Of a stretch of DNA of 31,915 bases, positions 24,583 to 31,915 are shown one piece after another. Position 1 is the first letter of the stretch; each line of letters starts with the position of its first letter. Source of the DNA: 43-108 sp001915545 (GTDB lineage: Bacteria > Bacteroidota > Bacteroidia > Bacteroidales > Bacteroidaceae); assembly GCA_902491215.1 (NCBI GenBank), contig CABUGV010000041.1, positions 1 to 31,915 of the forward strand. The letters run 5' to 3'. Below the pieces are notes generated by a model, which had not been told where the DNA came from, searched no databases, and saw only the letters and a list, made by a program, of their open reading frames with translations. The position numbers and the translations under genes are program-made.

Positions 24583-25908
24583 TCATTCATGTGTTTTCTC
24601 TTCATAGTCCTTCTTTCCGAAAGACGGGTCAATCTTCAGCATGGCGGAAACGACAAAGGTTATGATGCAGCTGAACACTACCCACACAAAGAAGTTGGAA
24701 TAGCCGATGAGGTCGGTGAGCCAACCGGCCATCATGCCCGGAAGCATCATGCCGAGCGCCATGAACGCGGTGCAGATGGCGTAGACGGCAGTACTCTTTT
24801 CGCCACGGGCAAAGTATATGAGGTAGAGCATATAGGCTGTGAAACCGAAGCCGTAGCCGAACTGCTCGATGAAGACGCAGGAATTGACGACAAACATGTC
24901 GGCATTCTGTGTGCAGCTGAGATATACGTAGACAAGGTCGGGAACAGAAATGCTCAGCACCATGGGCCACAACCATTTCTTCAGTCCTCCGCGGGCCACG
25001 AGGAAACCGCCGAGCAGTCCGCCGAGGGTGAGACCGAGAATGCCTATAGTGCCGTAGACGAAACCAACCTGCTTGGTGGAAAGGCCGAGACCGCCATTCT
25101 CTATGCTGTCGAGCATGAAGGGGTTGACAATCTTGACAAGCTGAGCCTCGGGAAAACGGAAGAGCAGCATGAAGAGCAAGGCGGGGACGATCTGCGGTTT
25201 GCTGAAGAAAATCTTCAGGGTGCGGACAAACTCGCCCAGCTGAGAACGTACATCTGGTTTTACGGAGGCATGAACGTTTTCGACCTTAGGAAGGGCGAAA
25301 CGGTGGTAGAGGTTCATGCAAAGGAAAAGGATGGCCATGACAAGGAACGTGGCGGCCCAGGAAAAAGGTATATTGCCGGAAACGCCGTTTCCACCTGACC
25401 AGAAACTTCCGAATCCTGACGAAAGTTCAAGCCAGCCGGCAAGCATGACGAGGGCGCCCTGACCGAAAATAGTGGCTATGCGGTAGAACGTGCTGCGTAT
25501 GCCGACATACATGGCCTGGTCGTGGCTGTCGAGTGCCAGGATGTAAAAGCCGTCGGCGGCGATGTCGTGGGTGGCACTGCAGAAGGCTATGAGCCAGAAG
25601 AAGGCCAGTGTGGCCTGTATCCAGAAGGAAGCAGGAATGGTGAAGGCTATTCCGGCAAAGCCCAGGCCTACAAGAAACTGCATGGCGAGTATCCACCAGC
25701 GCTTGGTCTTGACGGCATCGACGAAAGGACTCCAGAGGGGCTTTATGACCCAAGGGAGGTAGAGCCAGCTGGTGTAAAGGGCGAGGTCGGTGTTCGACAT
25801 GCCCATCTTCTTATACATGGTGACGGAAATTGTCATTACCGCCACGTACGGGAGTGCTTCGGCAAAATATAAAGACGGCACCCATTTGTATGGTTTATTG
25901 TTTTTCAT
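24583..25908 (-). CDS. MFS permease, AmpG-like (second of tandem pair)
   Basis: An inner-membrane transporter of 441 residues with about 12 transmembrane helices. The start KWVPSLYFAEALPYVAVMTISV, then YTSWLYLPWVIKPLWSPFVD, and AFCSATHDIAADGFYI are hallmarks of the AmpG-like branch (muropeptide permease relatives). In Bacteroidota, members of this branch also occur beside glycoside hydrolases and may import oligosaccharides. It follows the other permease by 24 bp and precedes GH43 by 69 bp. It may carry the GH43 product or a wall fragment; the two readings cannot be separated from sequence. The motifs are more canonical here than in its upstream partner. Confidence 0.88.
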   Translation of the reverse strand: MKNNKPYKWVPSLYFAEALPYVAVMTISVTMYKKMGMSNTDLALYTSWLYLPWVIKPLWSPFVDAVKTKRWWILAMQFLVGLGFAGIAFTIPASFWIQATLAFFWLIAFCSATHDIAADGFYILALDSHDQAMYVGIRSTFYRIATIFGQGALVMLAGWLELSSGFGSFWSGGNGVSGNIPFSWAATFLVMAILFLCMNLYHRFALPKVENVHASVKPDVRSQLGEFVRTLKIFFSKPQIVPALLFMLLFRFPEAQLVKIVNPFMLDSIENGGLGLSTKQVGFVYGTIGILGLTLGGLLGGFLVARGGLKKWLWPMVLSISVPDLVYVYLSCTQNADMFVVNSCVFIEQFGYGFGFTAYMLYLIYFARGEKSTAVYAICTAFMALGMMLPGMMAGWLTDLIGYSNFFVWVVFSCIITFVVSAMLKIDPSFGKKDYEEKTHE

Positions 25909-25932
25909 AGGAATTCAAAATGAATTATTCGT

Positions 25933-27252
25933 TCAACGTATTTTTCTCACATAGCAATGACGCGCTCCTGTCACGGCGAAGATAACCCATGCCAACGGTG
26001 CACAGAGGGCATTGAGCAGGAAGAAACGGGTGAAACCCATAACTGTGACCAACCAGCCGGAAAGCATCATCGGTACTATCATCGACGCGGCAACAAAAGG
26101 TATGTAAAGGTAGTTTATGGTGCTCTGGTAGCGGTCGTCGGATATGTAGGCCACAAACATAATGGATATGTTGAGTCCGAAACCGAAGAGGAACTGCGCA
26201 AGGAAGGTCATTACGCTGAGTTGGCCGAGAGTTTCTGGATTGTGAAGTGTCATTATAAGATACAGCAGGGGCGACAAACCGACGGCGATGACCATCGGCC
26301 AGAATGTGCGGAATGCTCCGTAACGGCGCAGAAGCATGCGTCCGAGCAGAATGCCGGCTGAAAAGCCGATGACGCCGACTGTTCCCTGGGCGAAACCGAT
26401 GTCCTGGATGGAACAGCCCAGCCCGCCGTCGTCGGAAGATGCCAGCAGGAAAAAAACACGGGTGTTGAACATCAGTGCTTGAGGGAGCATGAGGATGAAC
26501 ATGAAAAAGAATGTCCGCATGCTGTACTTGCGGCGCATCATGCGGTCGAGTATGCGGGCATCGGTCTTGACGGAACCGTAGAGGCTCGACTCGGAAGCAG
26601 AGATACCAAGATGCAAAGGCCTGCGGGGAGGCAGAAATATGTTTACAAGAAAGAACAGGAGAAACACACCTGCCATAATATAGCACGCCATGGACCAGGC
26701 ATGGGGGATGTTGCGGAAAAAGATTTCAAGAAAACCGACAAGGATGATTATGACTCCGTAGGTCAGAATGAGAGTTGACAAGGTTGCAAAGGTCTTGACC
26801 TTATAGAAATATATCCTGTCGCGCAGATTCAGCGTCTTCTCATAATACATGCGGGCAAGAAGCTCATGCCACGAACAGAGCATGGATATAAGGAACATCC
26901 ATATAAAAAGACTTTCGGGACTGGCGTTATGCGAATGTGTGGACAAGGCCATTGCACAGAGGGTCACAAATATAAGACCTTCGACAATGTTTATGCTCAA
27001 CTTGTAGTTGCGGATGAGACGGATGCGGCTCCTGAAGAACGACTTGAGGACTGAGGGAACGAACAGCATCGACATGAAAACCGTTGCCAATGAGTATCCC
27101 ACATCGAAACGGATAAACATAAGCAACGAAACAAATGTGAAAATGGCTGTCGGAATCCCTTGTGCACAAAATAAACCAGGAATCCATATCCATGGACTAA
27201 TACGCTTCACTCCTGCAGATTTTATATAATCAAGAACTAAATGGTTTATCAA
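25933..27252 (-). CDS. Divergent AmpG-like MFS permease (first of tandem pair)
   Basis: A polytopic inner-membrane protein of 439 residues with about 12 transmembrane segments. Its start region ISPWIWIPGLFCAQGIPTAIF parallels the PWxWIPxLYFAxGIPY signature of AmpG-like permeases. The C-terminal half aligns by eye with the downstream permease (FLAQFLFGFGLN / FIEQFGYGFGFT; PMMLSGWLVTVMGF / PGMMAGWLTDLIGY). The canonical DAxADG-type motif after TM4 is replaced by SWHELLARMYYEKTL, so specificity may differ. The proposed start is TTG at 27252, overlapping the SpoIID-like stop as TTGA. The GTG at 27210 is an alternative; the first in-frame ATG lies too far inside. Tight overlap implies coupling with the SpoIID-like gene. 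Confidence 0.83.
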   Translation of the reverse strand: MINHLVLDYIKSAGVKRISPWIWIPGLFCAQGIPTAIFTFVSLLMFIRFDVGYSLATVFMSMLFVPSVLKSFFRSRIRLIRNYKLSINIVEGLIFVTLCAMALSTHSHNASPESLFIWMFLISMLCSWHELLARMYYEKTLNLRDRIYFYKVKTFATLSTLILTYGVIIILVGFLEIFFRNIPHAWSMACYIMAGVFLLFFLVNIFLPPRRPLHLGISASESSLYGSVKTDARILDRMMRRKYSMRTFFFMFILMLPQALMFNTRVFFLLASSDDGGLGCSIQDIGFAQGTVGVIGFSAGILLGRMLLRRYGAFRTFWPMVIAVGLSPLLYLIMTLHNPETLGQLSVMTFLAQFLFGFGLNISIMFVAYISDDRYQSTINYLYIPFVAASMIVPMMLSGWLVTVMGFTRFFLLNALCAPLAWVIFAVTGARHCYVRKIR

Positions 27253-28571
27253 TACAGCTTTTTAAGCTCGGCACCTCGATAGTAGTGCATCAGAATGGCT
27301 TTGTAATCAATGCCTTTCTCGCCCATTACGGCTGCTCCTATCTGGCAAAGGCCTACTCCGTGGCCCCAACCGGCACCATGGAGCACAAAAGCAGACGGAA
27401 CTGCACCAGGGCCGGAGAATGTGCGGTCGACAACGAATGCAGAACTGAGCAGATGGCTGTCGGAAAGCACGCGGCGTATCTCTAGTTCTTTTCCGATTTC
27501 GAAAGTACGTTCTGTACCTACAATTCTCAAAACGCTTATTCGGCCGGACTTTCCACGCTTAAGAGGTATAAGGTCGACGATCTCTCCGAAATCCATCTTG
27601 AGATTGTTCTTCAAAAGTTCGGAAAGTTCAGACTGGGTGTATTCGACTGTCCAACGATAGAAATTCTCGGTTTCCTGATCATAATTGTTCAGGACCTGCG
27701 AAAGAACTTCTTCATTATCGGTGTTGCAGAATGCTTCAGGCGACGACATTATCCATTCGCGGACCTGATTTTCGTCCGACAGGTCGGGGATGATTTCGGA
27801 ATCGTGGGATTTGTCGGCAATGGACTTAAGATACGGCTTGTCGATGTCTTCCCAGCATGTGGAGTATTCTTCTGTAACTCCTCCGCAACACTTTGAAAAG
27901 CGGGCATCGCATATTTCAGAATCGTGCATAAGCACCATACCCTGCGTAGCTCTGACTGCTTCCGAGGCCGTTTCGCATACGGCTCTGGTTATGCCCTGAT
28001 ATCGCTGGCAATGGTCGTCGGCACATACGTCGAATTCTGTATGGTCTTCTCTGTCATACCATCTGATGATCTGAGTATCGCTTTTTCTTACAGAGAAAAA
28101 GGCATCGCCGGGCTTGTTCTGCAGATTCTTCCTTTTGTCTATCTGAGCAAGCAACCAGCTTCGGGAAATTACGGCATGGGCTTTAAGAAAATTCAATGAG
28201 GCCTTTGCGCTCATCTCGGACGATATGACACTGACCAGATAGTCTTCGACGGGAAGAAGGTTTATGGCGCAAAGGCGTCCGTCATAGACAATGAAGCTCA
28301 AACAACCAGTGAAGACTTGATTCTCTTTTCTTTCCCAATGGAAATTGACACCGATAGTAACCTCGAACAGCGTAAATGAAGCATCGCTTTTCTGAGGATG
28401 AAACGTCAGGTCCTGATAAAGATTTCCGTTCCATCTTATGCCTCCTTCGCTGTACTCAACTGTCTGTATGCCCTCAACCGTTTCTCCTTTGGCAGAAAAA
28501 ACGGAATTCAAAGAAAAAACAATCTTATCGGCACTGACTATGCCGACGCTCACTTCTGGTATATTGCCCAT
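27249..28571 (-). CDS. SpoIID/LytB domain protein without visible signal peptide
   Basis: A 440-residue protein. SpoIID is a lytic transglycosylase that cuts stem-peptide-free peptidoglycan strands in sporulating Firmicutes. Family marks here are LLPVEDYLVSVISSEMSAKASLNFLK (about 106-130, Glu119 as catalytic acid), AHAVISRSWLL, a Cys-rich CDARFSKCCGG (221-231) at the position of the SpoIID substrate-site segment, and GWGHGVGLCQIGA (401-413). The N terminus (MGNIPEVSVGIVSADKIVF) begins directly with a beta-rich region. I find no signal peptide or membrane helix in frame, although known SpoIID enzymes act outside the cytoplasm. It is 42 bp after the GT-DUF4922 gene and overlaps the next permease. 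Confidence 0.87.
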   Translation of the reverse strand: MGNIPEVSVGIVSADKIVFSLNSVFSAKGETVEGIQTVEYSEGGIRWNGNLYQDLTFHPQKSDASFTLFEVTIGVNFHWERKENQVFTGCLSFIVYDGRLCAINLLPVEDYLVSVISSEMSAKASLNFLKAHAVISRSWLLAQIDKRKNLQNKPGDAFFSVRKSDTQIIRWYDREDHTEFDVCADDHCQRYQGITRAVCETASEAVRATQGMVLMHDSEICDARFSKCCGGVTEEYSTCWEDIDKPYLKSIADKSHDSEIIPDLSDENQVREWIMSSPEAFCNTDNEEVLSQVLNNYDQETENFYRWTVEYTQSELSELLKNNLKMDFGEIVDLIPLKRGKSGRISVLRIVGTERTFEIGKELEIRRVLSDSHLLSSAFVVDRTFSGPGAVPSAFVLHGAGWGHGVGLCQIGAAVMGEKGIDYKAILMHYYRGAELKKLY

Positions 28572-28613
28572 ATTTGTAATAAAAATCTCGTGTAAAAAAG
28601 AAGCAAAGCAGTA

Positions 28614-31100
28614 TCAGATACTGCTTCCCTTCAATGTGTTTATAAGTTCATGTTCCATGTCCATGGAATAGGTTACTTCTTTCAAAATGCTTTCGGCAAC
28701 CTTTTCATCAACCTTGTTGTAGTCCTCTTCGCGAGGCAGTATTATCATACCGCCGACATCGAGCGCTCCTGGACTGACAATTATCTGCTCGTCGCCCTCC
28801 TTGTTGTAGCAGTCTGGGCGGTGCTTTGTTCGAGGAATTATAACCGAAACAATGCGCGGAGTTCCGTCATTCCTGCAGTTCATCGTCCAGGCCAGAATAT
28901 TCATACGCGGCTCTATCTCGCCTTCCAAGATAGGCATGGACTTGTATATCTTCTTGAAAAGCATCTCGCTTGCCTCAGGAGTTCGAGTAACAATTATGAG
29001 TCCTGGACAGACGTAGTTGCGCAGAACGAATATTCCGGTATCATCGGCAACAGGCTCCATGCTTATTGCTTCCATGAATTCGTCGTCGCTCACAGGGTAA
29101 ATTCTTGAACGCAATCCGCGGTACAACTCGTCCCAATCGCGCTCCAAAGGTACTACGCCACGCGACCCGGCCTGGAAGTGCATGTGATCCGGTGCTGATG
29201 CTCCGCAATAAGGACCGTTATAGAAGACAATTTTCTTATCAAGGTTCTGGGTAATCCTCATCATGTCCTTATAATAAGGTAGTATTTCTTGCGGTGTGTG
29301 TCTGCACAATGGTATTGTAAAATGTTCCGGCAAGATTGGATAAGGATTCACCAAAAGAAGGTACTTTCCTTCAAGCGGCATTCTTACCTGCTCTATTGGC
29401 TGATTGATGTCGCAAAGGAAACAAGGACGCTCCATTATGGACTTCTTGTCGACCTTTGCACCGGTAGATGATATTCGTGCCTTGTTGTTCTGAACGTCAA
29501 GTCTGAAATCGCCGTAATCGAAATGCTTGATGTCGACTGATTTGAGTTCTTCGTACCTGGCTCTTGCATTTGGCCACAGCTCCAACTGCTCGGAATAGAA
29601 AGTATCGACATCAGTATCACGAAGTTCCTTATTCCAGAAACGTGCCATTTCTTGACGAGCAAGGATTTCCATTGTTCTTACAGAATCCTTGTATATATTG
29701 TTGCGCAGAATCTTATCGTATGAGAGCGAAGCATCTGAATTTCCTCCCCATCGCCTGCATATATAGAGAACGTCATAGATGCGTCCAACCTTATATTTAC
29801 GTGAGAACATCAAGCCTAAGGCATAGTCTTCTCCATAGCTGGTGTTAGGGACACAGAAATGGCGCAAAAGTAAAGTAAAGAAAGCACGAGGAGCGCCGAA
29901 TCCATTGATTCTAAGAGCATTATTGCGTCCGTTCTCGTCACTCCACTCTCTATGATCAATTATTCCAGGCGGAATTGTATTCAAATCAAAGTCTGTAATT
30001 CTATAAGATCCGACAACCATTGCGCATTTCTCTTCGTAGAACTTATCCACGATTTTCTGCAATGTGTTCTCATCGCTATAGATATCATCACTGTCCAACT
30101 GCACAGCAAATCTACCGCATCTGCTGTCGGACACGGCCTGATTCCAGCATCCACCTATTCCCAAATCGTAACGTTCAGGAATTATATGTATGCATCTATT
30201 GTCTGAAGTGAATTTATCGATTATTTCTGTTGTTCCGTCTGTAGAATGGTTGTCAACAACAATGACATTATATTCAAAATTAGTTTTCTGGCTCAAAGCT
30301 GATTTCAAAGCATCAGCAATCGTGCGGACTCTATCTTTTACAGGAATAATGACTGACGCTTCGCATGGGAAATATCCTCTTTGCAGAGCAACTTCAGTAA
30401 CACTGTCTGCGGGTATATATGCTCCTATTGCCTTGAGATGTTCTGTGCATACCTGCTCCATCTCAATCTGAACATCTCTGTTCTTTGGATCGACGTAAGC
30501 AAACTGCTGCTCACAATCGCATACGCCATCATTCTTATCTACTGTATACAAAAATTCATTGATATGGAAAATACTGTTTCTGTTTTCGCTCCGCGAAACA
30601 AATAATCTGAAATCGTATAATCCAGCATATTTGTAGTTGCTGTCAACCTGCTTGCAATATGATTTCAACGACTTCTTGCTTACAATCAGAAGTGGACCGA
30701 AATCAAAATCATCTCTTAAACTACCATATTGATAGTCGGCCGTTACAACATCTTCGAGCTTAGAACCATTCTTGATATGTCGGTCGGAATACAACCAGTC
30801 AGCGCATACATCAACCCCCACGCTTATCATTCTATCGATAACCTTATAACCAAATTCAAATCTGCACATGTCTGTACAAATAAGCGCGTAGTCAGACATG
30901 ACATTACTTGAAATCTTGCGTAATGTTTCTGTACTGCTGAAATCAGAAACTTCTAAGCTGATGCACCCGCCAACATCAACGTGTTCCTTGCAGAGAACAA
31001 ATATATTTCTGACAAAAACACAAGAAGCCAACTGGCTTGCAACCTCGTTGGTTATGTTTTCGTTGCAAAAAGGTATGAAACAATCAATTTTTCTATACAT
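28614..31100 (-). CDS. Glycosyltransferase family 2 fused to DUF4922 (HIT/GalT-like) domain
   Basis: An 828-residue cytoplasmic fusion. Residues 1-240 look like a degenerate GT-A fold (FIPFCNEN near the start). A full GT2 domain follows at about 245-455, with ASVIIPVKDRVRTIADALKS, VVDNHSTDGTTEII and the metal-binding LDSDD (335-339). The C-terminal part (about 525-828) matches DUF4922. It has CxxC in PCFLC (560-563), NPYPILPEHFTIP, and H-x-H-x-Q (H639, H641, Q643) in APDHMHFQAG, as in GalT, GDP-galactose phosphorylase and Ap4A phosphorylase relatives. VSPGALDVGGMIILPREEDY (775-794) also resembles the C terminus of Ap4A-phosphorylase-type enzymes. It is the first gene of the operon with SpoIID-like, permease and GH43 genes. 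Nucleotidyl transfer or phosphorolysis of a sugar nucleotide is plausible; acceptor and donor are unknown. Confidence 0.88.
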   Translation of the reverse strand: MYRKIDCFIPFCNENITNEVASQLASCVFVRNIFVLCKEHVDVGGCISLEVSDFSSTETLRKISSNVMSDYALICTDMCRFEFGYKVIDRMISVGVDVCADWLYSDRHIKNGSKLEDVVTADYQYGSLRDDFDFGPLLIVSKKSLKSYCKQVDSNYKYAGLYDFRLFVSRSENRNSIFHINEFLYTVDKNDGVCDCEQQFAYVDPKNRDVQIEMEQVCTEHLKAIGAYIPADSVTEVALQRGYFPCEASVIIPVKDRVRTIADALKSALSQKTNFEYNVIVVDNHSTDGTTEIIDKFTSDNRCIHIIPERYDLGIGGCWNQAVSDSRCGRFAVQLDSDDIYSDENTLQKIVDKFYEEKCAMVVGSYRITDFDLNTIPPGIIDHREWSDENGRNNALRINGFGAPRAFFTLLLRHFCVPNTSYGEDYALGLMFSRKYKVGRIYDVLYICRRWGGNSDASLSYDKILRNNIYKDSVRTMEILARQEMARFWNKELRDTDVDTFYSEQLELWPNARARYEELKSVDIKHFDYGDFRLDVQNNKARISSTGAKVDKKSIMERPCFLCDINQPIEQVRMPLEGKYLLLVNPYPILPEHFTIPLCRHTPQEILPYYKDMMRITQNLDKKIVFYNGPYCGASAPDHMHFQAGSRGVVPLERDWDELYRGLRSRIYPVSDDEFMEAISMEPVADDTGIFVLRNYVCPGLIIVTRTPEASEMLFKKIYKSMPILEGEIEPRMNILAWTMNCRNDGTPRIVSVIIPRTKHRPDCYNKEGDEQIIVSPGALDVGGMIILPREEDYNKVDEKVAESILKEVTYSMDMEHELINTLKGSSI

Positions 31101-31131
31101 AATACACGCTTTGAATATTTTTAACCAAATG

Positions 31132-31139
31132 CAAACTTA
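31132..31139 (-). promoter_or_regulatory. Promoter -7 element of the GT2-SpoIID-permease-GH43 operon
   Basis: On the minus strand this reads TAAGTTTG, a perfect TAnnTTTG, ending 31 bp before the ATG at 31100. It is the only clear promoter element I see for the five minus-strand genes, supporting one transcript. No clear -33 match is visible. Confidence 0.6.
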
Positions 31140-31330
31140 CAAAAAAATCGCATACAATCGTATTATATACATAACAAAAATCCCCCATCAATCCTGCACC
31201 TCATATATATAAAGTCCAATCGGTTCAAGTAATGATATACTCAAATATATACGATTTCATCCTATCAACAATCTTGCCCTACTACAAAACCACAAATGCT
31301 AAAGTTCACACATTAAAATAAAATCAAAAT

Positions 31331-31530
31331 GGTCATTAGAGATTTTCTCGTACAAACATAAAGTTACCAACTACAATTATCACAAATCGGTCATTAGAAG
31401 AAATCACTTTCTTATTGTCTGAAACTTGCCGTATTTACAGCAAAAGGAACAATCAATAAACCATACATTTACTTATAACAGCAACTGTTTACTTACATTT
31501 TGTCAGTAAAAATCTCTAATGACCGATTTG
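31331..31530. repeat. Perfect 16-bp inverted repeats around GGTCATTAGA
   Basis: GGTCATTAGAGATTTT (31331-31346) is the exact reverse complement of 31509-31524. CAAATCGGTCATTAGA (31383-31398) is the exact reverse complement of 31515-31530. The right-hand sequence is thus a composite matching two left-hand half-sites that share GGTCATTAGA. Further inward and outward, TTGTCTGAAA (about 31416) and TTTCAGACAA (about 31588) also pair. No gene is inside. Confidence 0.8.
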
Positions 31531-31863
31531 CGATTATATGTCCATAATGTGGCGCATTTTATAAATTTTACCGTAAAAACTGTATATTTCAGACAAAAAA
31601 ATGCCCACTTTCCTAATGATATATTGGGGTTCAAATAGAAACACAATTATAAAGCAGTCCCAATGAATTGCCCACATCACCACCACATAGAAAAGTAGTT
31701 ATTTCTTTAATCACACAAATAAGCAAGCAAGAATCAACACATTTACACGGTGCTTCTGCAAGCTCACTGAAAAATTTCAAAAGATTATCAGCACACCCTA
31801 ACATCACAGTATTCAATTAAACAGTCAAACTTACTGACCGCAGAACTCATCAGATATATGGAT

Positions 31864-31892
31864 ACTGTTTCAAAAAGTGTGTCTGAAACAGT
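31864..31892. repeat. 9-bp inverted repeat at window edge
   Basis: ACTGTTTCA (31864-31872) and TGAAACAGT (31884-31892) form a perfect 9-bp inverted repeat with an 11-nt spacer. It could be a terminator stem for a gene beyond the window or part of an insertion-sequence end; the sequence stops 23 bp later, so neither can be settled. Confidence 0.45.
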
Positions 31893-31915
31893 CAGCCATA
31901 GGAGTGATGATGCAA

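Larger units (their letters stand above)
31140..31915. other. AT-rich terminal region, no supported gene
   Basis: About 775 bp to the window edge. A 61-codon minus frame (31631-31816) lacks recognisable motifs and a ribosome site, so I do not call it. The notable content is a set of inverted repeats between 31331 and 31530, looser matches around 31410-31440 and 31580-31600, and a hairpin near the right edge (31864-31892). Confidence 0.5.

Noticed and set aside
22792..27252. Classical polysaccharide utilisation locus
   Set aside because: No SusC or SusD homologue and no hybrid two-component or sigma/anti-sigma regulator is present near GH43 in this window.
31631..31816. 61-residue minus-strand frame as a small peptide gene
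   Set aside because: It is Cys- and Leu-rich, but I see no leader, ribosome site or neighbouring export or maturation gene to support a peptide product.

Overview
The window looks like chromosomal DNA of a Bacteroidota species, most likely order Bacteroidales and perhaps Prevotellaceae. I infer this from the gene content: a Mfa/fimbrillin-like lipoprotein with GLUG repeats, DUF3791 proteins, GH43 with an AmpG-type permease, a GT2-DUF4922 protein, and the long PurF-like protein beside glmS and carAB. Three perfect matches to the Bacteroidota promoter -7 element TAnnTTTG and the scarcity of Shine-Dalgarno sequences agree. No species call is possible by eye.

Layout. (1) 0-6.8 kb: an AraC-type regulator divergent from a three-gene RND efflux operon (lipoprotein adaptor, inner-membrane pump, TolC-like outer-membrane factor), with a repeated GATATTTG motif between them. 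(2) 6.9-15.2 kb: four glutamine-amide enzymes in a row, glmS, a long divergent PurF-like protein, carA and carB, closed by a strong terminator. (3) 15.4-17.2 kb: trmD (GTG start) and an agmatine/peptidylarginine deiminase-family gene. (4) 17.3-22.8 kb: an accessory, partly decayed stretch on the minus strand. It has two DUF3791 genes flanking what looks like the stump of a DUF3990 gene, a duplicated 69-bp two-hairpin 3' module, a TraB/GumN-like protein, a fimbrillin-like GLUG lipoprotein, an apparently internally deleted KilA-N protein, and about 950 bp with no gene I can support. (5) 22.8-31.1 kb: a compact minus-strand operon transcribed GT2-DUF4922 -> SpoIID-like -> AmpG-like permease -> second AmpG-like permease -> GH43. 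(6) 31.1-31.9 kb: AT-rich DNA with perfect 16-bp inverted repeats and no convincing gene.

How it works together. Regions 1 and 2 are conserved drug-efflux and nitrogen-assimilation functions. The most interesting unit is region 5. A SpoIID-like glycan-strand enzyme with no visible signal peptide sits with two AmpG-like importers and a glycosyltransferase fused to a HIT/GalT-like nucleotidyl-transfer domain. This suggests an uncharacterised import-and-salvage route for cell-wall or other glycan fragments; that reading is inference. The second notable item is the duplicated 3' hairpin module, whose two copies differ by compensatory base changes.
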